From contig NZ_BMTY01000026.1 of NCBI RefSeq assembly GCF_014649915.1, positions 50,302 to 109,371 of the forward strand: 59,070 bases of DNA, written 5' to 3'. Within the stretch, counting starts at the first letter, position 1. Each line of letters starts with the position of its first letter. The notes beneath the pieces were generated by a model, which ran no database searches, was not told where the DNA came from, and worked only from the letters and a program-made list of their open reading frames with translations. Both the position numbers and the translations under genes were made by a program. Positions 31,978 to 40,265 of this stretch are shown one piece after another. Origin of the DNA: Streptomyces toxytricini. GTDB taxonomy: Bacteria > Actinomycetota > Actinomycetes > Streptomycetales > Streptomycetaceae.

Positions 31978-32073
31978 CTGGGCGAGACGGTGTCCTACGA
32001 TCGGGACCCGCTCGACAAGATCATCCGGAAGGACGCGGCGGGCGCCGTCACGACCTACGTGTACGACACCTAG
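31978..32073 (+). pseudogene. Rhs/YD-repeat fragment
   Basis: The 31 codons before a TAG read LGETVSYDRDPLDKIIRKDA and then GAVTTYVYDT, a clear YD-repeat (xxYxYD) unit of the Rhs family of secreted toxins. No start codon or further repeats are present, so this is a remnant of a once longer polymorphic-toxin gene. The DNA to its right up to 32374 has no acceptable gene. Confidence 0.6.
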
Positions 32074-32374
32074 GTGTACGGCCATGCCACGCGGATCGTC
32101 CAGGCCGCGGGCCGGACGGCGAACCGATCCGTACGACCGACGCGGTGTCATCAGGGAACCAGTGACGACATGGACGGAACGCCAGGCTCATGACCACTCC
32201 ACCCGACGGCCCGGACACTCCCGACGGGAACGGCCACGCCACCGAGCTGCGGGAGCGGTGGGTCCGGCACGTACACGGTGCGCAGTTCGGCGAGCGGGGA
32301 CACGTCCACGGGGTACTCCTTTGCAACGGAGTCGGGCTTTTCCGGTGGTTTCGCAGCACTCGTGGAGGATGGAC

Positions 32375-32891
32375 GTGCGCACCAACCAGCGGATGAGGAA
32401 CCTCCTGGCCGACGCGGACCTGACCGGTCTGTCCTCGTCGGACATCCCACCGATGTTCCGGGAGGTCGTGGAGCGGGGCTGGTCGGTCACGGGCAGCGGT
32501 GCACGGGTGTTGACCGATCTCCGACCCGACCCGGCGGGGTCCTACTACGACCGCCTGGCGGAGGAGACCACGGTCAACGGCCGCGGAATGACGGACTACG
32601 ACCTCCCGGCGGATCTCGGCGGGGGCGAACGGGCGAACGTGCTCCTGCGCCGGTGCCTCGCCTATGCCGATGCCTGCCTGCGGGCCGCGCGGGACCATTT
32701 CGGCGACGACGTGGTGCGGGCGTACGTGTCCCTCTCCCCGGGCGGGCTCGACGACGGCCTCCTGACCACCCCAGGTCACGTTCTGCACACCTCTGGCGGA
32801 CACCCCGCCCTACATCGCCGATCTCGAACAGGTGCGGGATGCCGCGGTGGCGGAGCTCTCTGTAGCAGGCTGCTCGGGCCGGAGGGCGTGA
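32375..32891 (+). pseudogene. Unknown conserved protein gene with one-base insertion
   Basis: A GTG after GTGGAGGATGGAC opens RTNQRMRNLLADADLTGLSS and continues with normal codon use to DDGLLTT. There the frame breaks. Removing one C from the CCCC run at 32769-32772 restores QVTFCTPLADTPPYIADLEQ and a stop at 32891 (VAGCSGRRA). The restored protein is about 171 residues. I do not recognise the family; the middle has LLRRCLAYADACLRAARDHF and VVRAYVSLSPGG. Either a recent null mutation or a sequencing error. Confidence 0.65.
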
Positions 32892-32908
32892 CCGCTCCCG
32901 TACGGAGG

Positions 32909-33697
32909 TCAGCCTCTGACGGTGTCGAGCACCACCTGGGTGACCTGCTCGGGGTCGTCGGCCATCGGTGAGTGCCCGCAGCCCTTGAGCGAGACGTGCC
33001 TGGCGCCCGGCAGCAGTCGCGCCGCCCTGAGTGCCTGGTGCGGTGGGGTCATCACGTCCCGGCTGCCCCACCCGACCGTGACCGGGACCGGGACCTCAGG
33101 GGTGAAGGCCCGCAGCCGGTAGGAGTGCGCCGCGCGGCGCGTCGGCTCGAAGCCGGGCGAGCGGGCCAGGTTGCGCAGCGCTCCGACGGCTGCGGCTTCC
33201 GGAATGCGCCAGGGTCGGGCGACGAGCTGCCAGAAGGCAACGGTGCGCCCGATCGGGTGTCCGGCGATCCGGCCGGGGTGCTCGGCGCACGCTCGTGCCA
33301 CGGCGTGGGCGACGCGGAGCGAACCGAGGGCGTAGGCGGCCTCGGGTCGCGTCCACAGGCCGATCGGGGACAGCGCGACGGCGCTGCCGACCGCGCCGAT
33401 GCGCGCCAGTTCGAGGGCGACGGCCCCACCCAGGGAGTTGCCCGCGACGGGCGGGCGGGTGAGGCCGGCGCCGGGGAGCCACTCCGCGACGGCGGCGGCC
33501 AGCGCCTCGACGGTGGGCGTGGTCCCTCCGGGCAGTGCGGGGCTGTCGCCGAAGCCCGGGAGGTCCACGGCCACGACCTCGTGCTCGCGGGAGAGCCGCT
33601 CCAGCACGGGCCCCCAGCCGTCCCGGTCGAGCTGGAGGACGACCAGCAGGGGCGGCCCGCTGCCGAGCCGCCGCGACGTGAGTGCCATGTCCGGCAT
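32909..33697 (-). CDS. Alpha/beta hydrolase
   Basis: A 262-residue protein with VVAVDLPGFGDSPALPGG, nucleophile elbow VAGNSLGGAV (Ser about residue 88), an acidic residue in GWGSRDVMTPP and catalytic His in KGCGHSPMADDP. The oxyanion region (LLVVLQLDRDGWGPV) lacks the usual HG, which is odd for the family and could mean altered activity. The start is uncertain (ATG 33697 or 33688; no strong ribosome site). Divergent from the nitronate monooxygenase gene. Confidence 0.78.
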   Translation of the reverse strand: MPDMALTSRRLGSGPPLLVVLQLDRDGWGPVLERLSREHEVVAVDLPGFGDSPALPGGTTPTVEALAAAVAEWLPGAGLTRPPVAGNSLGGAVALELARIGAVGSAVALSPIGLWTRPEAAYALGSLRVAHAVARACAEHPGRIAGHPIGRTVAFWQLVARPWRIPEAAAVGALRNLARSPGFEPTRRAAHSYRLRAFTPEVPVPVTVGWGSRDVMTPPHQALRAARLLPGARHVSLKGCGHSPMADDPEQVTQVVLDTVRG

Positions 33698-33852
33698 ATC
33701 CGCAGCGTAGGAGGACGGCCCGGGCCGCGCACCCGCACCCGGCCCACGGCTCGGCGCCTGCCCGAACGGTCCGGCAGGCAGCCGGGAACCCCCCTGTCTA
33801 GGCTTGGAAGCAGGAACATCCCCGTCTCGGGCTCCGTCGGGATGGAGGCGCG

Positions 33853-34872
33853 ATGCTGCGGACACCGGTGTGCGGAGTACTGGGTACAGAGGTGCCGATC
33901 GTGCAGGGACCGCTCGGCGGGCCCTGGCGGCAGGGCGTGCGGCTTGCCGCGGCGGTCAGCGACGCCGGTGCGCTGGGCAGCGTCCCGACCACGCTGCGCA
34001 CCCCGGCGCAGATCCGTGACGACGTGCGCCGACTGCGCGACCTCACCGGCCGGCCGTTCGCGGTGAACATGACCCGGCGCCCGTTCGATCCCGAGGTGTT
34101 CGACACGGTGATCGCCGAGGCGCCACCGGTGTTCTCCTTCGCGCTCGGCGAGCCGGGAGACCTGCCGGCCCGCGTCCACGAGGCCGGCGCGGTCTTCCTG
34201 CAGCAGGTGACGACGGTCGAGCAGGCGGAGCGCGCAGCCGAGGCCGGCGTGGACGTGATCAGCGCGCAGGGCACCGAGTCCGGCGGGTTCTGCGGCGACG
34301 TCAGCACGATGGCGCTCGTGCCGCAGGTCGTCGACGCCGTCCGGCCACTGCCCGTACTGGCCTCCGGCGGCATCGCCGACGGTCGGGGCATCGCCGCGGC
34401 ACTGGCCCTCGGGGCGCAGGGCGTGAACATCGGCACCCGGTTCCTCGCCTCGACCGAATGCGAGGTCGGCGACGGCTGGAAGGCAGCCGTCGTCTCCGCC
34501 GCAAGCCAGGACGCCGTCAAAGTGACCTTCGTCGACCAGATCCTGCCCCCGCCGAGCGAGGGCGGGTTCACGACTGTCCCCCGCTCACTGCTCACCCCCT
34601 TCGTCGAGGAGGGGAACGCCCGCAGCGCCCACCCCGAAGCGGCCGCCGCCCAGGCCGAGGTGCTGCGCACCCGGGTGATGGCGTCGATGCGCGACGGCAC
34701 GGCGCACGAACTCATCCCGCTGACGGGCCAGTCCGCCGGCCTCGTCCACGACATCGCCCCGGCCGCCGAGCTCGTCCACCGGCTGATCACCGAGGCCGAG
34801 GCAGCGCTGCGTGCGCTTGCCGGCCTGCTCCCGGCGAGGAGCGGCGCCCGGGAGCCAACCGGGAACGGCTGA
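33853..34872 (+). CDS. Nitronate monooxygenase (NMO / 2-nitropropane dioxygenase family)
   Basis: A 339-residue FMN TIM-barrel protein. Family marks: VPIVQGPLGG at the start, then AAVSDAGALGSVPTT, FAVNMTRRPFDPEVF, AGVDVISAQGTESGGFCGD, the phosphate-binding VLASGGIADGRGIAAALALG, and GAQGVNIGTRFLASTECEV. These enzymes oxidise alkyl nitronates such as propionate-3-nitronate. FabK-type enoyl reductases share the fold but the QGTESGG segment points to NMO. Confidence 0.85.
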   Translation: MLRTPVCGVLGTEVPIVQGPLGGPWRQGVRLAAAVSDAGALGSVPTTLRTPAQIRDDVRRLRDLTGRPFAVNMTRRPFDPEVFDTVIAEAPPVFSFALGEPGDLPARVHEAGAVFLQQVTTVEQAERAAEAGVDVISAQGTESGGFCGDVSTMALVPQVVDAVRPLPVLASGGIADGRGIAAALALGAQGVNIGTRFLASTECEVGDGWKAAVVSAASQDAVKVTFVDQILPPPSEGGFTTVPRSLLTPFVEEGNARSAHPEAAAAQAEVLRTRVMASMRDGTAHELIPLTGQSAGLVHDIAPAAELVHRLITEAEAALRALAGLLPARSGAREPTGNG

Positions 34873-34892
34873 CGCACAACGCCCCGGGCTCC

Positions 34893-34998
34893 GCCCGCAC
34901 CCGCGCCGCGATCACCACCGCGGCGGGGCACGGCCCGCAGACGGACCGCCCCGACGCGGTCGGCGCCCGGATGCCGTCCTCCGTGAAGGGCGCCGCCT
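34893..34998 (+). pseudogene. Relic of an alpha/beta hydrolase C-terminus
   Basis: One frame reads ARTRAAITTAAGHGPQTDRP and DAVGARMPSSVKGAA. This aligns with the end of the hydrolase at 14144-15082 (ARAEIISATGHGPQIDHP, DVVNARMLSFMEDVDS), including the catalytic-His GHGPQ segment. No upstream part of such a gene survives, as the preceding DNA encodes the nitronate monooxygenase. The rest of 34,999-35,304 is the leader region of the cold-shock gene. Confidence 0.6.
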
Positions 34999-35254
34999 CC
35001 CACGGGAACACTGCGCGCGGGAGGATTCAATATCTGTTCCCGTCGGCGCAGATTTTTCCGGATGCCGCGGGCAAGATTTCCCGCCGCGTCGCACACCGGG
35101 AAAATCCAGCGCGCACAAAACCTCTCCGACGTGCTACTGTCGTTCCAGTTGCAGTTTTGGTACCCAAGAATTCAAGCGCCTTCGGCCGGTTTTTCGCCGC
35201 ACCGAAGCGCTTCACGTCTCCGGTTTTTTCCGGCAGGGCATCATCGCGGCGACA

Positions 35255-35279
35255 CGGCATCCGCACAGTGCGGATGCCG
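35255..35279 (+). promoter_or_regulatory. Near-perfect hairpin upstream of the cold-shock gene
   Basis: CGGCATCCGCAC and GTGCGGATGCCG flank a single A: a 12-bp inverted repeat ending 25 bp before the ATG. The leader upstream also has U-rich runs (GGTTTTTCGCC, CGGTTTTTTCCGG). Cold-shock mRNAs commonly carry structured leaders that act as thermosensors; this could be one, or an operator. Confidence 0.55.
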
Positions 35280-35304
35280 GCGTACTGCCCCAAAGGAGAA
35301 AAAC

Positions 35305-35508
35305 ATGGCTGCTGGTACCGTGAAGTGGTTCAACGCGGAAAAGGGCTTCGGCTTCATCGAGCAGGACGGCGGCGGCTCCGACGTGTTCGCCCACTACTCG
35401 AACATCGCCGCCCAGGGCTTCCGCGAACTGCAGGAAGGCCAGAAGGTCACCTTCGACATCGCGCAGGGCCAAAAGGGCCCGACGGCCGAGAACATCGTAC
35501 TCGCCTGA
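35305..35508 (+). CDS. Cold-shock domain protein (CspA family)
   Basis: A 67-residue single-domain OB-fold protein with RNP1 KGFGFIE and RNP2-like VFAHYSN motifs; ribosome site AAAGGAGAAAAAC. It binds single-stranded RNA/DNA as an RNA chaperone. It lies before a DEAD-box helicase gene, as in the Streptomyces block I know as SCO5921-SCO5918, and the two may share cold regulation. A strong terminator follows, so the genes are not one simple operon. Confidence 0.93.
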   Translation: MAAGTVKWFNAEKGFGFIEQDGGGSDVFAHYSNIAAQGFRELQEGQKVTFDIAQGQKGPTAENIVLA

Positions 35509-35527
35509 CGCTGACGCGCATTTCACA

Positions 35528-35563
35528 GCTGGGGCCCGCATCCCTCGGGGTGCGGGCCCCAGC
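35528..35563 (+). terminator. Strong terminator after the cold-shock gene
   Basis: GCTGGGGCCCGCA (35528-35540) pairs perfectly over 13 bp with TGCGGGCCCCAGC (35551-35563) around a 10-base loop, 20 bp after the stop. Confidence 0.85.
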
Positions 35564-35695
35564 CGCACGCATTCCACGGGGATGAACACAGGAAGAGCAT
35601 TTTCCGCATTCCATTTCGGCCCGTTCTCGCGATTCCCTGCCCTACTCTTCACCGCGGGAATTCCCTGACACGTGCCGCACCAGGGAAGGTTCTGG

Positions 35696-37084
35696 ATGAA
35701 CCGCACACGCACGAACGACCGCTCCCGGCGCACGCGCACCGTCCCAGGCGAATTCGCGCTGCCGGAGACCCTCACTCCCGCGCTGCCTGCCGTCCCCGCC
35801 TTCGCCGACCTCGACATGCCGGCCGCGCTGCTGGCCGCCCTCGGGGCGCAGGGCGTGACCGTGCCCTTCCCCATCCAGGGCGCCACACTGCCCAACACCC
35901 TCGCGGGCCGTGACGTGCTCGCCCGCGGCCGCACCGGCTCCGGCAAGACCCTAGCCTACGGCCTCGCCCTGCTGGCCCGTACCGCCGGGCGGCGCGGCGA
36001 GCCGCGCCGCCCGCTCGCCCTCGTCCTCGTTCCCACCCGCGAGCTGGCCCAGCAGGTGGCCGATTCCCTCATCCCGTACGCCCGCGCCGTGCAGCTGCGC
36101 CTGGCCACGGTCGTCGGGGGCATGCCGATCGGCAGGCAGGCAGCGGCGGTGCGCGGAGGAGCGGAGGTCGTGGTGGCCACACCCGGCCGGTTGAAGGACC
36201 TCATCGACCGGGGGGACTGCCTGCTGGACGACGTCGGCACCACCGTTCTCGACGAGGCCGACCACATGGCCGACATGGGGTTCCTGCCGCAGGTCACCGC
36301 GCTCCTGGACCAAGTGCGACCCGAGGGGCAGCGGATGCTCTTCTCCGCCACCCTCGACCGCAACGTCGACCGGCTGGTCCGCCGCTACCTGACCGACCCG
36401 GTCGTGCACTCGGTGGACCCCTCTGCCGGTGCGGTGACGACGATGGAGCACCACGTGCTGCACATCGACGCCGCCGACAAGCACCGGACGACGACGGAGA
36501 TCGCGGCGCGCGAGGGCCGGGTGATGATGTTCCTGGACACCAAGCACGCCGTCGACCGGCTGACCAGGGACCTGCTGAACAGCGGGGTGCGTGCCGCAGC
36601 CCTGCACGGCGGGAAGTCCCAGCCGCAGCGCACCCGGACCCTCGCCCAGTTCAAGACCGGCCACGTGACCGTGCTGGTCGCGACGGACGTGGCGGCGCGC
36701 GGCATCCACGTCGACGACCTCGACCTCGTCGTCAACGTCGACCCCCCGACCGACCCCAAGGACTACCTCCACCGGGGCGGCCGTACGGCCCGCGCAGGGG
36801 AGTCCGGCAGCGTCGTCACCCTCGTCACCCCCGACCAGCGCCGTGGCGTGAGCCGCCTGATGGCGGCCACGGGCATCACCCCGCAGACCACCCGGGTCCA
36901 CTCCGGCGAAGAGGCCCTGGGCCGCATCACGGGCGCCCAGGCGCCCCCCGGCGTCCCCGTCGTCGTCACCCCGCCGACCGCCGAACGTGCGAGGCGCAGG
37001 ACGTACGCCCCCGACAGGCACCGGCCCGGCCCCGCGGACCGCCGCGCAAGGGTCCGGCAGACCGGCCTGGACTCGGCGGCCTGA
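35696..37084 (+). CDS. DEAD-box RNA helicase
   Basis: A 462-residue helicase. Visible motifs: Q-motif region FPIQGATLP, Walker A ARGRTGSGKT, PTRELAQQ, ATPGR, DEAD in VLDEADHM, SAT in MLFSATL, then the C-terminal RecA domain with VATDVAARGIHV and HRGGRTARAG. The basic tail (RRRTYAPDRHRPGPADRRAR) suits RNA binding. Start ATG after GGGAAGGTTCTGG. Placed after a cold-shock gene, it probably helps RNA unwinding in the cold. Confidence 0.92.
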   Translation: MNRTRTNDRSRRTRTVPGEFALPETLTPALPAVPAFADLDMPAALLAALGAQGVTVPFPIQGATLPNTLAGRDVLARGRTGSGKTLAYGLALLARTAGRRGEPRRPLALVLVPTRELAQQVADSLIPYARAVQLRLATVVGGMPIGRQAAAVRGGAEVVVATPGRLKDLIDRGDCLLDDVGTTVLDEADHMADMGFLPQVTALLDQVRPEGQRMLFSATLDRNVDRLVRRYLTDPVVHSVDPSAGAVTTMEHHVLHIDAADKHRTTTEIAAREGRVMMFLDTKHAVDRLTRDLLNSGVRAAALHGGKSQPQRTRTLAQFKTGHVTVLVATDVAARGIHVDDLDLVVNVDPPTDPKDYLHRGGRTARAGESGSVVTLVTPDQRRGVSRLMAATGITPQTTRVHSGEEALGRITGAQAPPGVPVVVTPPTAERARRRTYAPDRHRPGPADRRARVRQTGLDSAA

Positions 37085-37130
37085 GGACCACATGAGAAGG
37101 AAACCGGCACATCTCTCCAGGAGGCACCCC

Positions 37131-37541
37131 GTGACACTGGCCACGATGCAGCCCCGCACGTCGGACACCGGCTCGAACCGCTCGCACCCGACGGTGCGCG
37201 ACGCGATGGAGGCGACCGGGCCACAGGTCTGTGACGACATGACGGTCGAAGTGGCCCTGGCCGTCATGGCCGGCGCCCGCGCCGGCCATCTGCTCGTCAG
37301 CGACGAGCACGGCCTGTGCACCGGGCTGGTCACCCGGGCCGGGCTCACCGCGATCCGCGACAGCGCCGCCTACACCGACCGGGCCCGACTGCGCGATGTC
37401 CTGGGCGGCCACGGGCCGGTCACCTCGCCCCTGACCGCGGTGGCCGAAGCCGAACGGGCCATGCGCCACCGCAGGCTCGACCTCCTGCCCGTCGTCGACG
37501 AAGAGGGAAGCGCCGTCGGCGTCCTCGACCTTGCGCGCTGA
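37131..37541 (+). CDS. CBS-domain protein
   Basis: A GTG after CCAGGAGGCACCCC gives 136 residues with two CBS motifs: TVRDAMEATGPQVCDDMTVE with VALAVMAGARAGHLLVSDEH, and VTSPLTAVAEAERAMRHRRL with DLLPVVDEEGSAVGVLDLA. CBS pairs bind adenine nucleotides and regulate partner proteins. It follows the helicase by 46 bp and precedes the SCO5918-like gene by 50 bp, so the three are probably cotranscribed. Confidence 0.85.
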   Translation: MTLATMQPRTSDTGSNRSHPTVRDAMEATGPQVCDDMTVEVALAVMAGARAGHLLVSDEHGLCTGLVTRAGLTAIRDSAAYTDRARLRDVLGGHGPVTSPLTAVAEAERAMRHRRLDLLPVVDEEGSAVGVLDLAR

Positions 37542-37591
37542 ACCACTCCGCGCGACACGACCCTCCCCCGTCTTTCTTCCTGCGAGGCCCC

Positions 37592-37903
37592 ATGCGCTGT
37601 GTCATCGCCCGCTTCCCCTTCGACCTGACCACGAGCGGTGTCATCCAATCGATGAAGGGCGTCGCGCCCGAGCAGGTCACCGGCGCGTCGGTGACCATCG
37701 GACGCCGCACCTACCCCGTCAAGCAGGTAGGCCAGGTCATCACCGGCCAGGACCGCCGCGACTTCAGCGCCGGTGAAGTGCTCCGGGCCATGGCCCGGCT
37801 CGGCTTCACGTGTCATGCGGCCCCTCCGGCCGCAGAGCCGACGGGCCTGCTCGGCCTTCTCCGGCAGGGTTCCGCACTGCTCGATGCCGACAGGAGCGCC
37901 TGA
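37592..37903 (+). CDS. SCO5918-family protein (103 aa)
   Basis: A 103-residue protein starting RCVIARFPFDLTTSGVIQSM and including VTIGRRTYPVKQVGQVITGQ and DRRDFSAGEVLRAMARLGF. I recognise this as the SCO5918-type protein that lies with csp and DEAD-box genes in Streptomyces. The function is unknown. No membrane segment or signal. Last gene of the helicase operon. Confidence 0.8.
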   Translation: MRCVIARFPFDLTTSGVIQSMKGVAPEQVTGASVTIGRRTYPVKQVGQVITGQDRRDFSAGEVLRAMARLGFTCHAAPPAAEPTGLLGLLRQGSALLDADRSA

Positions 37904-38037
37904 CGGACACGGCCGGCATCTGCCCGGCACTCGAATCGAGGAGGGGCCCGCACTCCCGGCAGCGTCCCGGCCGGGCCGGCGGGGACACACGGTCGGCGGC
38001 CTGTCAGGGCCGGCCGATGGTGTGTAATTCCCCTCGG

Positions 38038-38065
38038 GGCCCCGGTGCCGTACGGCGCCGGGGCC
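38038..38065 (+). terminator. Terminator-like hairpin before the MerR gene
   Basis: GGCCCCGGTGCC pairs with GGCGCCGGGGCC (one G-U/T-G pair) around GTAC. It lies 135 bp after the SCO5918-like gene and 22 bp before the MerR start, so it could end the helicase operon or lie in the merR leader. Confidence 0.6.
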
Positions 38066-38087
38066 CTCCACTCGTTTGGAGGTGCAG

Positions 38088-38429
38088 ATGACGGCACACG
38101 ACTCGTTCAACGATCGTCTCGACGACGACGACTACCCCGCTTACACGATGGGTCGGGCCGCCGCCATGCTCGGCACCACCCAGGGCTTCCTCCGCGCGAT
38201 CGGCGAAGCCCGCCTGATCACCCCGCTCCGCTCCGAAGGCGGACACCGCCGCTACTCCCGCTACCAGCTGCGCATCGCCGCCCGGGCCCGGGAGCTCGTC
38301 GACCAGGGCACCCCCATCGAGGCCGCCTGCCGCATCATCATCCTCGAGGACCAGCTCGAGGAGGCCCAGCGCATCAACGCCGAGTACCGCCGCGCGGCCG
38401 AAGCGCCCGAGGGGCCGCCGGCAGAGTGA
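38088..38429 (+). CDS. MerR-family small regulator (113 aa)
   Basis: ATG after TTGGAGGTGCAG. The 113 residues begin with an acidic stretch and then a MerR DNA-binding domain: YTMGRAAAMLGTTQGFLRAI, EARLITPLRSEGGHRRYSRY and QLRIAARARELVDQGTPIEA. A coiled-coil helix (LEDQLEEAQRINAEYRRA) ends the protein. There is no ligand-binding domain, so it resembles BldC-like or SoxR-less MerR proteins. It often accompanies the csp/helicase block. Target unknown. Confidence 0.82.
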   Translation: MTAHDSFNDRLDDDDYPAYTMGRAAAMLGTTQGFLRAIGEARLITPLRSEGGHRRYSRYQLRIAARARELVDQGTPIEAACRIIILEDQLEEAQRINAEYRRAAEAPEGPPAE

Positions 38430-38482
38430 GCCGGGGGCCGGTTGGCGTGCCGAGTGCGTCCAGGAGCGTGCCGCGGGGCCGG

Positions 38483-38497
38483 TTCCCGTCATCCGCT
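38483..38497 (+). repeat. Scar resembling the tRNA-Gly 3' end
   Basis: TTCCCGTCATCCGCT matches the last T-arm and acceptor bases of the attachment-site copies at 11250 and 12721, and GAAAGCCC follows at the same distance as AAAGCCCC there. Only 15 bp match exactly, so an old integration scar is likely but chance is not excluded. Confidence 0.4.
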
Positions 38498-38506
38498 CTT
38501 CTGCGA

Positions 38507-38538
38507 AAGCCCGGGCTACCGTCAGAGGCCCGGGCCTT
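38507..38538. terminator. Bidirectional terminator
   Basis: AAGCCCGGGC and GCCCGGGCCTT can pair across a 10-14 base loop. It lies between the convergent merR and DUF5994 genes and overlaps the DUF5994 stop. Confidence 0.6.
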
Positions 38539-39055
38539 CGTCGTTCTCCGCGGCCGTGCCGCCCTGCGGGCCCGCCGGGCGGTGGAGTTCGGCCAGCAGG
38601 ATGCCGGCTGCCCCGATGACGTTGTCGGCGTGGACGGCGCGGGCCATGGCCGTGCGGGCGGCCTCGGGCTCGGTGGCCGGCGGGACGACCATGAGGGAGA
38701 AGTGGTCGTTTTCCCCGCGGGTGATCAGGACGGTGTCGTCGCCCACGGGGAAGGAGTCGAGGTGCACGACCCGGTCGTCGACGACCAGACGGGTCGGGAT
38801 GCGGTTCCAGGCGGAGGCGTCCAGGCCGACCCGGGTGAGGGGCCCGAGGTACTCGGTCAGGGCGGTGATCAGCGGCGGGAGCTCCCGCTCGACGTCACGC
38901 GAGCGGGGCCACCACGCACCGTCGAGGAGGCTCTGCCGCGCCCCCGTCGTCTCCAGCCGGAGCAGCGCGGTGCCGGGTGCCACGGCCGCGTGGACCTCGT
39001 CCGGCAGGAGGCGCGGCGGCGTGGCATCGTCGTGCGGTGAACCTGCGTCGGTCAT
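38522..39055 (-). CDS. DUF5994 family protein
   Basis: A 177-residue protein with the segment SLLDGAWWPRSRDVERELPP near residue 42, followed by LGPLTRVGLDASAWNRIP and LMVVPPATEPEAARTAM. These are the marks of DUF5994, a Streptomyces family of unknown role. A paralogue lies at 39720-40265 on the other strand. No membrane segment or signal peptide. Start ATG at 39055; a longer frame upstream has no ribosome site. Confidence 0.78.
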   Translation of the reverse strand: MTDAGSPHDDATPPRLLPDEVHAAVAPGTALLRLETTGARQSLLDGAWWPRSRDVERELPPLITALTEYLGPLTRVGLDASAWNRIPTRLVVDDRVVHLDSFPVGDDTVLITRGENDHFSLMVVPPATEPEAARTAMARAVHADNVIGAAGILLAELHRPAGPQGGTAAENDEGPGL

Positions 39056-39298
39056 GATCAGTCCGTCCGTCCGACGTGGTGCCGCGGCAGCCCGGACCCG
39101 GGCTGCGGTGGCCGGCAGGCGGGGCGAGGGCCCCGTTCCTTCACCGTACTCCGCGGAGCCCCGCGGACACGCCGCTCCCCGCCGGGGAACCGGTCGGCAC
39201 CGCGCTCCGGACGTACCGTGGAGGTACCAAGGCCGGTCCGGCCCGCTCCGGGCGTCGCGGGCGGGCCTCCTGCGGGAGAAGAGGACGGTGCAGCGTTG

Positions 39299-39568
39299 GA
39301 CCGCCACGAGCCAGAGGCGGAAGCCCTGCCGCCGCCGGGCCATGCCGAAGTGCGGATCGTCTCCGCCACCCCGGAAGCCGCCCGCAGGGTGGCCGACGTG
39401 CTGCGCCGGTGCTTCGGCGGCGACGAGCAGCGCAGCTATCCCGCCCCCGGCGGGGGCACCCGCCTCCACCTCACCGTCGACACCGACCGCGCCGCCGAAC
39501 CGGCCCGGTCCTGGCTGGCCGCCAGCAGACCCCCGAGCGGCACCGGCCCCCACTCCGAGGAACCCTGA
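39299..39568 (+). CDS. Small conserved hypothetical protein (about 90 aa)
   Basis: The convincing part reads HAEVRIVSATPEAARRVADV, LRRCFGGDEQRSYPAP and TRLHLTVDTD. It has the look of a short alpha/beta domain that occurs beside DUF5994 genes. The start is unsure: TTG at 39299 or GTG at 39218. Function unknown. Confidence 0.55.
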   Translation, partial: DRHEPEAEALPPPGHAEVRIVSATPEAARRVADVLRRCFGGDEQRSYPAPGGGTRLHLTVDTDRAAEPARSWLAASRPPSGTGPHSEEP

Positions 39569-39719
39569 CCGGGCCGCGGGGCCCGGCGCGTCCGGTTCCG
39601 GCGCGGAGTACGTTGGAGGTACCGGGAGTACTTCGCACAGCCGCCCTCACGCGGATGTCGTTCCCGGCGATCACTAGGCCGGGGCGCCGGCAGGCGTCCC
39701 GGGGACGGGTCCCGGTCTC

Positions 39720-40265
39720 ATGGCCACCACCGCTCCCACCCGCCAGGCGCGCCTGGCACTCACCCCGCACACCTCCATGGCCGGACTGCTGGACGGCGCC
39801 TGGTGGCCGTACTCACGCGATCTGGCCGCCGAACTGCCGCCTTTGGCGGACGCGCTGCTGGACCGCTTCGGACGCGTCACGCGGATCACCGCGAACCCCG
39901 CGCCCTGGCCGTCGGCCCCGTACAGGGTCTCCGTCGGCGCATACGCCGTGCACATCGGCTGGTTCACCGGCCAGTCCCCCGACACGATGATCCTCCTCTC
40001 GTACAGCCTCGGCCGCTGCGACCTGCTCGTGGTTCCCCCGGAGACCGAACCCGCGTCCGCCGCGCGCCTGATGGCCGCGGCCTCCGCCCCGGGCAACGTC
40101 CGCACCACGGACACCCTCATGGCCGACGAGCACGCGACCGGCCGGAGCGTGCAGGATGCACGGGCCGGTGAGGACGGCCGGGAGACGGAAGGCGGCACCT
40201 CCCGACAGCCCCGCCCCGTGGTCGGGGCGCGCATGATCTACGTGCCGCGGCGCACGTGGAGGTGA
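39720..40265 (+). CDS. DUF5994 family protein (paralogue)
   Basis: A 181-residue protein with GLLDGAWWPYSRDLAAELPP, FGRVTRITANPAPWPSAP, LLVVPPETEPASAARLM and a longer polar tail. It matches the protein at 38522-39055 across its length. The two lie about 0.7 kb apart in opposite directions with a small gene between. Function unknown. Confidence 0.78.
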   Translation: MATTAPTRQARLALTPHTSMAGLLDGAWWPYSRDLAAELPPLADALLDRFGRVTRITANPAPWPSAPYRVSVGAYAVHIGWFTGQSPDTMILLSYSLGRCDLLVVPPETEPASAARLMAAASAPGNVRTTDTLMADEHATGRSVQDARAGEDGRETEGGTSRQPRPVVGARMIYVPRRTWR

